Positions 1 to 5,877 of a stretch of DNA of 6,339 nt are shown in pieces. This DNA comes from CAZBEA01 sp964519355. GTDB lineage: Bacteria; Patescibacteriota; Microgenomatia; Levybacterales; GWA1-39-11. The notes under the pieces are model-generated. The model searched no databases and was not told the DNA's origin. It saw nothing but the letters and a program-made list of their open reading frames with translations. Position 1 is the first letter of the stretch; the number at the start of each line of letters is the position of its first letter. The translations under genes were made by a program, and so were the position numbers. Where the stretch lies: assembly GCA_964519355.1 (NCBI GenBank), contig CAZFJW010000060.1, positions 1-6,339 of the forward strand, in the 5' to 3' direction.

Positions 1-1084
1 ATTTTGGAACTTCAGGTAAAATTGTTCCTTCATCATCAACATGCATTTGCATATGGATATTATGTTCCTGCATCGCTTTCAAATCTTCTTCACCATATAC
101 AGCAATAGTGACAACCCCAGTTCCTTCATCCGCAGTTACAAAATCTCCAGGAATAACAATAAATGCTTTTTTCCCTTCCTGAATTTTATCTTTGTAATAG
201 TCATAATGCGGAATATATTTTTTACCAACAAGTGCTGCACCTTTAAATTCATCAAGAATTGTGTAAGAACCCTCATCCCCAAGAGTTTTGATTGTTGTTT
301 TGGCAAGAATATATTTTTCACCGCCCTGCTCAACTTTTACATAGTCTAGTTCTGGATTAACAGCCAGAGCCGGAGTTACAATTTTATTCCAAGGCGTTGT
401 TGACCAAGCCAAAATAAACGCACCCTTTTCTTCCTCCAATTCATATTTATATGTAGTCGCAAAATCAGGAACTTCTTTATAGTTATCAGCATCCATAGCA
501 ACTTCAAAATTCGAAATTGGTGTTGAGCAATGAGGACAAAAGAGTGAAACTCGAAGCCCTTTGTAGATAAATCCTTTTTCATACATTTGCTTAAATACCC
601 ACATCACTGATTCCATATAATCACGATCCATTGTGCGGTACGCATTTTTAAAATCTACCCAGCGTCCTATGTGATCCACATACCATTCCCATTCAGATGA
701 GACTTCTGATACATATAATTTGCATTCATCGATGAATTTTTTGACTCCAATTTTTTCTTCAATATCCTTTTTTCTTACTAACCCCAATTTGGTCTCAACT
801 TTGTTTTCTGCAGGAAGCCCATGACAATCCCATCCCCAAACACGCCTCACGCTGTACCCTTTCATGGTCCAATATCTTGGAAATACATCTTTTGGAATTG
901 AGGAAAGAAGAGATCCATAATGCGGCATGCCAGTAATAAATGGCGGACCATCAAGAAAAGTCCAAACGCGGTCCTTCGGACGTGATTCTACTGATTTTTC
1001 AAAAATTTTATTTTCCTTCCAATAAGAAATTGTCTTTTCTTCGAGTTCTGGGAAGCTAACTTTTGGATCTACTTGTTTGAACAT
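1..1084 (-). CDS. ileS: Isoleucyl-tRNA synthetase, type 2 (eukaryote-like), N-terminal part, cut by the window edge
   Basis: Class I aminoacyl-tRNA synthetase that activates isoleucine with ATP and charges tRNA-Ile in the cytoplasm. The frame is open from ATG at 1084 to the left edge, giving 361 codons of an enzyme usually 900-1100 residues long, so the C-terminal two thirds lie outside. Visible in order: a start resembling CPR IleRS (MFKQVDPKVSFPELEE); the signature region DGPPFITGMPHYGS at 45-58, where the HIGH motif reads H55-Y-G-S58; GWDCHGLP around 84-91; a Cys pair CPHC at 183-186; STPISNFE just after it; the editing-domain entry STTPWN; and a degenerate editing motif GTGVVTIAVYGEED ending at about 334. 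The PHYG and SNFE signatures place it with type 2 enzymes, many of which tolerate mupirocin. No ATG lies in frame just upstream, and a -10 box ends 7 nt before this start. It is transcribed divergently from the sugar operon and is probably unrelated to it. Confidence 0.97.
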   Translation of the reverse strand, partial: MFKQVDPKVSFPELEEKTISYWKENKIFEKSVESRPKDRVWTFLDGPPFITGMPHYGSLLSSIPKDVFPRYWTMKGYSVRRVWGWDCHGLPAENKVETKLGLVRKKDIEEKIGVKKFIDECKLYVSEVSSEWEWYVDHIGRWVDFKNAYRTMDRDYMESVMWVFKQMYEKGFIYKGLRVSLFCPHCSTPISNFEVAMDADNYKEVPDFATTYKYELEEEKGAFILAWSTTPWNKIVTPALAVNPELDYVKVEQGGEKYILAKTTIKTLGDEGSYTILDEFKGAALVGKKYIPHYDYYKDKIQEGKKAFIVIPGDFVTADEGTGVVTIAVYGEEDLKAMQEHNIHMQMHVDDEGTILPEVPK

Positions 1085-1091
1085 AGCCTCA

Positions 1092-1120
1092 ATTGTAACC
1101 CACTTTAGGCCATTCTTCAA
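1092..1120 (-). promoter_or_regulatory. Predicted sigma70-type promoter of ileS
   Basis: Reading the minus strand, TTGAAG at 1120-1115 (4 of 6 to TTGACA) is followed after exactly 17 nt by TACAAT at 1097-1092 (5 of 6 to TATAAT). Seven nt then separate it from the ATG at 1084. Transcription would start at or within about one nt of the start codon, giving a leaderless mRNA. A GAGG lies at 1090-1087 but would fall outside such a transcript. Predicted by eye from consensus and spacing. Confidence 0.6.
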
Positions 1121-1130
1121 GAAAAATATT

Positions 1131-1145
1131 AAAGCCCAGGGCTTT
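1131..1145. promoter_or_regulatory. Perfect 15-bp palindrome between divergent -35 boxes; candidate operator
   Basis: AAAGCCC and GGGCTTT flank a single central A. This is the only GC-rich symmetric element in the 101-bp divergent intergenic region. It sits between the ileS -35 box (ending at 1120) and the -35 box of the plus-strand sugar operon (starting at 1149), where a dimeric regulator could act on both promoters. Alternatively it could fold as a short hairpin; on the minus strand it is followed by a T-rich run at 1130-1119, so a weak terminator for antisense transcripts is possible. No regulator gene is visible in the window. Confidence 0.45.
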
Positions 1146-1148
1146 TCT

Positions 1149-1178
1149 ATGACAAAGAACACATTACTTTGCTAAAAT
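1149..1178 (+). promoter_or_regulatory. Predicted sigma70-type promoter of the nucleotide-sugar operon
   Basis: ATGACA at 1149-1154 matches TTGACA at 5 of 6 positions, and TAAAAT at 1173-1178 matches TATAAT at 5 of 6, with an 18-nt spacer. The start codon of the next gene is at 1186, 7 nt after the -10 box, so the expected transcription start is at or next to the A of the ATG. No Shine-Dalgarno sequence precedes the ATG (the preceding bases are AACCTCT), which is consistent with leaderless translation. Confidence 0.65.
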
Positions 1179-1185
1179 AACCTCT

Positions 1186-2130
1186 ATGAGCTGGAGACTC
1201 GTCACAGGCGGAGCGGGATTTATCGGATCGCATTTATCTACACAACTTTTGTCAGAGGGTCACAAGGTTCTCTGTGTTGACAATCTTTCAACAGGAAATA
1301 AAGAAAATATTGAATCACTTTTAATATCTCCTCAGTTTTTATTTATCAAAGGAGATGTCACTGACGAAAAAATACTTTCAAAAATTGCAAAATATCAGAT
1401 CTCTCATATTTATCATCTTGCATCCCCTGCTCATGTTGAATATGTAACGAAGTACCCGGTTGAAACAGCTCTTGCAAATACTCTAGGGACTAATAGACTT
1501 CTAGAGATTGCAAGAAAGAAAAAAATTCCGCTTCTTTTTGCATCCAGTTCAGAAAGTTATGGCGATGCACTTGAACATCCCCAAAAAGAAACGTATTGGG
1601 GCAATGTAAACCCTGTTGGAGTCAGATCAGGATACGATGAAGGCAAACGTTTTGGAGAGGCACTTTGCATGGCATACAAAAGAGAATTCGGTGTTAAGAC
1701 GATAATAATTAGGATTTTTAATACCTATGGTCCAAATTCGTCAATACGTGACTCACGGGTAATTCCACAATTTATTCAAGCAGCCTTACAAGGAAAACCA
1801 ATTAATATTCATGGTGATGGAACACAGACAAGATCTTTTTGTTATGTAGATGATCTGGTCGAAGGAATTAAGAAAGCAATGGATTATGGACAATCCGGCC
1901 CTTACAATCTCGGCAATACAGAAGAATATACAATTCAAGCTATTGCAGAAAAAATAATTGGTGCAACAGCCTCAAAATCAAAAATTAAATATACTGCAAG
2001 ACCACAAGATGATCCAAGACAAAGAAAACCTGATCTTACTACGACAAAAAAAGACTTACAGTGGCAAGCAAGAGTTTCGTTTGACAAAGGGCTCGAAGAA
2101 ACAGTCTCATATTACAAAAATATACTATGA
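1186..2130 (+). CDS. UDP-glucuronate decarboxylase-like NAD-dependent epimerase/dehydratase (UDP-xylose synthase family)
   Basis: Extended SDR enzyme of 314 residues, a usual length for bacterial UXS. By homology it oxidises UDP-glucuronate at C4, decarboxylates it and re-reduces it to UDP-xylose, with tightly bound NAD, in the cytoplasm. Seen: the Rossmann motif TGGAGFIGS at 7-15; acidic D32 after the second strand, as expected for NAD; catalytic S122-E123 in ASSSESYGD; YWGNVNP at 137-143; catalytic Y150 and K154 in YDEGK; RIFNTYGP at 176-183; GDGTQTRSFCYVDDLVEG from 210; and DDPRQRKPDL from 275. YWGNVNP, YDEGKR and RSFCYVDD are the UXS hallmarks that separate it from GalE or RmlB. It deviates slightly from the usual STSE and RSCYDEGK (SSSE, RSGYDEGK). 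Its stop overlaps the next ATG (ATGA), so the pair is probably translationally coupled. The substrate could instead be UDP-GlcNAcA, as the neighbouring dehydrogenase suggests. Confidence 0.87.
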   Translation: MSWRLVTGGAGFIGSHLSTQLLSEGHKVLCVDNLSTGNKENIESLLISPQFLFIKGDVTDEKILSKIAKYQISHIYHLASPAHVEYVTKYPVETALANTLGTNRLLEIARKKKIPLLFASSSESYGDALEHPQKETYWGNVNPVGVRSGYDEGKRFGEALCMAYKREFGVKTIIIRIFNTYGPNSSIRDSRVIPQFIQAALQGKPINIHGDGTQTRSFCYVDDLVEGIKKAMDYGQSGPYNLGNTEEYTIQAIAEKIIGATASKSKIKYTARPQDDPRQRKPDLTTTKKDLQWQARVSFDKGLEETVSYYKNIL

Positions 2131-3416
2131 CAGCTGACGAAAAACTTTTAGAAAAAATCGGTACAAAGAAAGCAGTCATTGGCGTCATTGGGCTAGGATA
2201 TGTAGGACTTCCGCTTGCACTTCTTTTTGCCAGGCGCGGATTTGTCGTGCATGGATTCACGAGAACTCCAAAAACAATTTCAGAAATTAATTCCGGTATT
2301 ACAGAAATTTCAGGTCTTGAAAAGGACCTAAATAGAGTTTTAAAAAATAAACATTTTTCTGCACATACCATAGATGACAAACAACTTTTAAAATGTGATA
2401 TTTATATCATCTGCGTCCCAACACCGGTAAACCCAGAAAAAAAGCCCGACCTTACAAGCCTGAAAGAAGTTGTTAAAAAGCTGAAGCAAATTGGACTAAA
2501 AGGCAAACTTGTTATTAACGAATCAACAGTTGCACCATTCACAACCCGCGATGTGTTCAAAAATGTTGCAGAAGACTTTTTCCTTGTATGCTCTCCTGAG
2601 CGGGTAGACCCAGGAGTCACTACAAAAACTGCAGAGAACATCCCTAAACTTTTAGGAGCACGAGACAAAAAAAGTCAAAAATTAGGAATTCGGCTCTATC
2701 GACACATTATGAAAAAAGACCTCGTGGTAACAGGCAGTATGGAAGCAGCAGAAATGTCAAAAATGCTGGAAAATACCTATCGTGCTGTAAATATAGCACT
2801 TATCAATGAATTTGCAATTCTCGCAGACAAAGTTGATATAGACATCATGGATGTTCTGAACGCAGCCAAAACAAAATGGAGTTTTCAGGCACATAATCCG
2901 GGAATTGGCGTGGGGGGCCACTGCATACCAGTCGATCCATATTACATCCTTGAACTTGCCGAAAAAAATAATCTGTCACTCCCTGTTATTCTAACAAGTC
3001 TTCTGCAAAATGAATCGATGCCTAAATATCTCCTTGATAAATTATTAACAGTTTACAAACCCGGTATGAGAGTCCTCGTATATGGCATTGCTTACAAAAA
3101 AAATGTTGCAGACATCAGAGAAAGTCCAGTTATTGAATTTTGCAGGCTTATGACCGAGCATAAAATTCCATTCGAGGTACATGAACCACTTATTAACAGC
3201 CAAACACTCAAAACTCTAGGGCTCAAGGAGGGAGCTCTGTCTCCAGTAGATATATTTATAGTCGGCACAGATCATAGACAAATTTTAAAAGACTACAAAT
3301 CAGCAGTAACGAATAATACATTTGTTCTCGACGGAAGAAATTACTTCAAAAAAGCAGTCGGAAAGAAAGTCATAGGAGTTGGACACACTATTTTGAAAAG
3401 GAGGACAAAAGAATAG
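2127..3416 (+). CDS. Nucleotide-sugar 6-dehydrogenase, UDP-N-acetylglucosamine (WbpA-like) type
   Basis: Member of the UDP-glucose/GDP-mannose dehydrogenase family, 429 residues (normal length). It oxidises C6 of a UDP-sugar to the carboxylate in two NAD(P)-dependent steps. Seen: GVIGLGYVGLPLA at 19-31; CVPTP at 96-100; NEST at 131-134; SPER at 156-159; SKMLENTYRAVNIALINE from 211, with likely catalytic K212 and N216; catalytic C266 in GIGVGGHCIPVDPYY at 259-273; and a C-terminal domain with YGIAYKKNVADIRESP. GGHCIPVDPYY is typical of HexNAc dehydrogenases; classical UDP-glucose dehydrogenases have GGSCFPKD. After the second strand the sequence is GFT45-R46-T47, lacking the usual Asp. The ATG overlaps the stop of the decarboxylase gene, and the last 29 bp overlap the convergent glycosyltransferase gene. 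Substrate preference (UDP-GlcNAc, UDP-ManNAc or UDP-Glc) is inferred from the motif only. Confidence 0.93.
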   Translation: MTADEKLLEKIGTKKAVIGVIGLGYVGLPLALLFARRGFVVHGFTRTPKTISEINSGITEISGLEKDLNRVLKNKHFSAHTIDDKQLLKCDIYIICVPTPVNPEKKPDLTSLKEVVKKLKQIGLKGKLVINESTVAPFTTRDVFKNVAEDFFLVCSPERVDPGVTTKTAENIPKLLGARDKKSQKLGIRLYRHIMKKDLVVTGSMEAAEMSKMLENTYRAVNIALINEFAILADKVDIDIMDVLNAAKTKWSFQAHNPGIGVGGHCIPVDPYYILELAEKNNLSLPVILTSLLQNESMPKYLLDKLLTVYKPGMRVLVYGIAYKKNVADIRESPVIEFCRLMTEHKIPFEVHEPLINSQTLKTLGLKEGALSPVDIFIVGTDHRQILKDYKSAVTNNTFVLDGRNYFKKAVGKKVIGVGHTILKRRTKE

Positions 3417-3420
3417 TTTT
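3387..3420 (+). terminator. Weak inverted repeat with T-run at the convergent 3' ends
   Basis: ACTATT at 3387-3392 and AATAGT at 3412-3417 are complementary arms, 19 nt apart, followed on the plus strand by TTTT at 3417-3420. The left arm holds the TAG stop of the minus-strand glycosyltransferase (3390-3388). The right arm holds the TAG stop of the dehydrogenase (3414-3416). The stem is only six AT-rich pairs and the loop is large, so function as a terminator is doubtful. Confidence 0.25.
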
Positions 3421-4101
3421 AAATACTAGGGCTCCATGTCGAATGGCTTTAAGATTGGACCTGCCCGCTTCACGCTTGCGGCACGAGACTGTTACCACCT
3501 TCATCGAATATCCTTTTTTTGCTGCCTTCACTACGAGCTCTGCTTCATATCCAAAGTGATTAACTTTTGGACTAATATCCACAATTGCCCTTCTTGTAAA
3601 AGACTTAAACCCTGTCATAACATCTGGAACCAAACGGAAGGAAAAAAGAGTTGCTGTTAGTGATAGAAATAAATTCCCGTACATTTTTATGAATGTCGTA
3701 AAATCAGATGACAGAAGATTCATAATCTCATACCGGGATCCAAGAACCATTGAATATCCCTCTTCAAGCGGACGTATTAATTTCGGAATTTCAGAAGCCC
3801 TAAGCTGCCTATCAGCATCTATCTGAATAACGTATTCCTTTGTGGCAGCCTTGTATCCTGTTCTGAATGCTCCACCTTTGCCAGTATTTTTTTTATGAAT
3901 TATAACTTTGTGTGCTCCTGCTTTTTTTGCTCTTTGTGATGTAAAATCACCAGATCCATCATCAACAACAATTATTTCAAGATCATACAATTTTGAGAGA
4001 CTCAGAACATCATGAATCACATGTCCAATTGTGGTCTGCTCATTAAAGGCAGGAATGACGACTGACACTCCGCTTTTTTTCTTCATTGGACTAGTCTGCA
4101 T
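3388..4101 (-). CDS. Family 2 glycosyltransferase, polyprenyl-phosphate sugar synthase (DPM1-like)
   Basis: GT-A fold glycosyltransferase of 237 residues. By family it transfers a sugar from a nucleotide donor to polyprenyl phosphate at the cytoplasmic face of the membrane. Seen: VSVVIPAFNE at 12-21; VVDDGSGD at 45-52; NTGKGGAFRTGYKAA at 72-86; the metal-binding DAD at 95-97; GSR at 121-123; DVMTGFKSF at 160-168; then GYEAELVVKAAKKGY and a final REAGRSNL segment like the R-x-x-G-x-S of DPM1-type enzymes. There is no strong C-terminal membrane helix. The frame extends upstream to an ATG at 4164. I chose 4101 because a -10 box ends 6 nt before it and the longer form would overlap the divergent gene and add a non-family hydrophobic stretch; ATG 4086 is also possible. 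Likely partner: the GT-C protein at 4582-5877, which would consume the lipid-linked sugar. The sugar is unknown. Confidence 0.92.
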   Translation of the reverse strand: MQTSPMKKKSGVSVVIPAFNEQTTIGHVIHDVLSLSKLYDLEIIVVDDGSGDFTSQRAKKAGAHKVIIHKKNTGKGGAFRTGYKAATKEYVIQIDADRQLRASEIPKLIRPLEEGYSMVLGSRYEIMNLLSSDFTTFIKMYGNLFLSLTATLFSFRLVPDVMTGFKSFTRRAIVDISPKVNHFGYEAELVVKAAKKGYSMKVVTVSCRKREAGRSNLKAIRHGALVFKTILLSSFSK

Positions 4102-4106
4102 TTTTG

Positions 4107-4112
4107 TATAAT
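4107..4112 (+). promoter_or_regulatory. Consensus -10 box for the membrane glycosyltransferase operon
   Basis: A perfect TATAAT on the plus strand, 17 nt before the ATG at 4130, predicts a leader of about 10 nt. It overlaps by five bases the -10 box of the minus-strand GT2 promoter, because TATAATA is nearly symmetric. No good -35 was found: the nearest, TTGGAC at 4086-4091, matches only 3 of 6 with a 15-nt spacer and lies inside the GT2 coding region. Confidence 0.5.
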
Positions 4113-4136
4113 AACAGAAAATTCGATATATGAAAA
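4108..4136 (-). promoter_or_regulatory. Predicted promoter of the GT2 gene, half of a bidirectional promoter
   Basis: On the minus strand, TTTTCA at 4136-4131 (4 of 6 to TTGACA) is followed after 17 nt by TATTAT at 4113-4108 (5 of 6 to TATAAT). The ATG at 4101 begins 6 nt after the -10 box, which implies a leaderless transcript. The -35 box lies inside the coding start of the divergent gene. Confidence 0.5.
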
Positions 4137-4585
4137 ATTCCACGAAAATAATTGCAATATTCATCTCACTTTGGATTGCAATCGCACTCTTCCGAACTCT
4201 TTACAATTTTTCCAAACTCGCAACTGAAGAACGAGAATGGTACAGTCTTTCAACGGACGAGCAGCGCGAAAAAGATTTTGGGGATAATCATAATTTTTTC
4301 AGATTTGTGCAAACCCATACAAGAGAAAATTCCAACATTTTATTTTATTCTAAAGATACAAAGGCTTATTTTTTAGGACGGTATTATCTATATCCAACAA
4401 AAGTTATTTGGGGTGAATTTCAATATGAACTATGGGGAGACAAAATAAACAGAGACTTCGACTATCTCATGGTATACCCAACAGATGAAGTGAGATCAGA
4501 AATTACTAACGACAAAGTCATATACAAACTTTCTAGTATTTATAACGAAAAAAGCACACCAAAAGGTGCAATATACAAAAGATGA
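4130..4585 (+). CDS. Small single-pass membrane protein, probable partner of the adjacent GT-C enzyme
   Basis: I do not recognise this 151-residue protein as a named family. One hydrophobic helix at about 6-24 (IIAIFISLWIAIALF) follows a short N-terminus with Lys at 2 and 6. The remaining ~125 residues are soluble and charged. The likely topology is N-in with the main domain outside. The domain contains ILFYSKDTKAYFLGRYYLYP. Such an alpha/beta segment with R-Y-Y-L-Y-P resembles, from memory, the soluble C-terminal part of some membrane glycosyltransferases, so this may be a detached accessory domain; that is inference. The stop overlaps the start of the GT-C gene as ATGA, indicating translational coupling and joint function. 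The ATG at 4130 is favoured by the TATAAT 17 nt upstream. No Shine-Dalgarno is present. Confidence 0.82.
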   Translation: MKNSTKIIAIFISLWIAIALFRTLYNFSKLATEEREWYSLSTDEQREKDFGDNHNFFRFVQTHTRENSNILFYSKDTKAYFLGRYYLYPTKVIWGEFQYELWGDKINRDFDYLMVYPTDEVRSEITNDKVIYKLSSIYNEKSTPKGAIYKR

Positions 4586-5877
4586 CTGCAATAATTTTTA
4601 CACTATTTTTTGTTTTTTTTGTTGGTACTTCGGTTGTTCCTTTTTTAGTAAATTCTAAAAAAACCTCTTTCATAACTATGATCTCACTTTTTTGGATCGT
4701 AGGGTTTGGAGCTTTGGGACTGCAGATGTTTTATTATGTCATTTTGAATATTCCTTGGAATATTTTATATATTATTCTGCCATGGGTCATCCCATTTATT
4801 CTATCAATCAGAAAATTACAATCCGAGTCTTTTACAATACCAAAGTTCAAAGGTAACATTATTGAAAAAATTCTCTTAGCACTTATTCTCGGACTTTTTC
4901 TTTTTACTGGTATTGAATCAATTATTCGACCCCTTCATACGTGGGACGGATGGAGCAGCTGGCTTCTTCGATCTAAGGTTTATTACTACGATAAGACTGT
5001 AAGTCCATCGTACTTTCACTATGCGCTTGATGAGTACCCGCCAGTCGTACCCTTGGTCGGAACATTTTTCTACGAAATGAATGGCGGTCCGAATGACAGG
5101 CTAGCACTACTTCTCTACTTTATGTCGTATACAGCACTCGGTGGAATATTTTATGGCGCTACAAGAATTTTTCTATCGCAAAAAATATCTCTCCTTTTTA
5201 CCTTCCTACTTCTCTCAACACAAAATATTATACGCCACGGAGGAAGATACGAGGCGGGCCAAGGAGATCTAACTGTTGGACTTTATATTTTTACAAGCTG
5301 TGCCATACTCTATCAATTTACAAAAGACAAAAGTCCCAAGACTCTTTTATTATTTCTCATATTTCTTGCAATGACGGCCCAAATTAAAAATGATGCGCTC
5401 CCTGCAATATTTTTTATGGTTCTCTTATCATTTATTTTTATTATCAAAAACAAACTTTTTTCACTCATCCCATTTATTGCAACAACCCCTCTTTTGCTCC
5501 TGCCCTGGGAGTTATTTAAAATGTCCAATCATCTCCCCCGCCATCTTCTCTTCAGACAGGGATTTTTCTTCGAGCCAGATCGTGCATTAATAGCGCTAAC
5601 CATTATGATAAAAGAATTTTTCAACTTTCAGAACTGGAGTCTTTTGTGGATAGTATTAATCATTGTAGTATTTCTGAGATTTAAAAAGTTAAAAAGTATT
5701 TGGATTTTTGCACTTATTCTCTTCCTTCAATGGGCTGCATACTTTATTGTATTTCTTATCACTCCGGTCGATCCTACCCTTCACGCAAGTAATATCATAA
5801 ATAAATTGTACCTCCATATAGCACCCCTGGCAGTATTTCTAATAGCATTCCTTACTTTTAATGGAAGTAAAAAATAA
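4582..5877 (+). CDS. Multi-pass membrane protein, probable GT-C fold (PMT/ArnT-like) glycosyltransferase
   Basis: Integral membrane protein of 431 residues with about ten hydrophobic segments, the first at about 2-23, 33-55, 59-76 and 97-115. GT-C enzymes use polyprenyl-phosphate sugars on the outer side of the membrane. Supporting signs: D122 in the first large loop (TWDGWSSWLLRSK, 120-132), where GT-C enzymes carry a catalytic acid; the following EYPPVVPL at 151-158, like the YPLLLP segment of bacterial relatives; EAGQGDL at 224-230; KNDA at 269-272; and TPVDPTLHASNIINKLYLH at 394-412, which resembles a conserved terminal motif (TPxDxxWHLxTSxDRL) I recall from this group. The usual Arg of that motif appears to be replaced here. 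It begins inside the stop of the small membrane gene (ATGA) with no Shine-Dalgarno. The divergent GT2 gene probably makes its donor. The family call rests on motif recall; the acceptor (protein, lipid or polysaccharide) is unknown. Confidence 0.75.
   Translation: MTAIIFTLFFVFFVGTSVVPFLVNSKKTSFITMISLFWIVGFGALGLQMFYYVILNIPWNILYIILPWVIPFILSIRKLQSESFTIPKFKGNIIEKILLALILGLFLFTGIESIIRPLHTWDGWSSWLLRSKVYYYDKTVSPSYFHYALDEYPPVVPLVGTFFYEMNGGPNDRLALLLYFMSYTALGGIFYGATRIFLSQKISLLFTFLLLSTQNIIRHGGRYEAGQGDLTVGLYIFTSCAILYQFTKDKSPKTLLLFLIFLAMTAQIKNDALPAIFFMVLLSFIFIIKNKLFSLIPFIATTPLLLLPWELFKMSNHLPRHLLFRQGFFFEPDRALIALTIMIKEFFNFQNWSLLWIVLIIVVFLRFKKLKSIWIFALILFLQWAAYFIVFLITPVDPTLHASNIINKLYLHIAPLAVFLIAFLTFNGSKK

Noticed and set aside
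41..349. Plus-strand open frame of 102 codons opposite ileS
   Set aside because: The minus strand here encodes continuous IleRS sequence with recognisable motifs; the plus frame is Phe/Asn-rich shadow sequence.
1131..1145. Intrinsic terminator for a plus-strand transcript
   Set aside because: No plus-strand gene precedes it, the loop would be very small, and the site lies between two divergent promoters, so an operator role fits better.
2128..2130. Possible UGA recoding to Gly, as in some CPR lineages
   Set aside because: TGA here and at 4583-4585 ends proteins at their expected length and overlaps the next ATG, so it acts as a stop.
2039..2380. Minus-strand open frame across the operon junction
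   Set aside because: It lies antisense to two well-supported genes and its Ser/Phe/Leu-rich product has no recognisable features.
4102..4164. Longer start for the GT2 gene (ATG at 4164)
   Set aside because: The added 21 residues are not part of the GT2 family core, would overlap the divergent coding region and would remove the well-placed -10 box before the ATG at 4101.
4552..4581. Shine-Dalgarno for the GT-C gene (AAGG near 4562)
   Set aside because: It lies about 15 nt or more from the ATG at 4582, too far for a normal site; the ATGA overlap explains initiation better.
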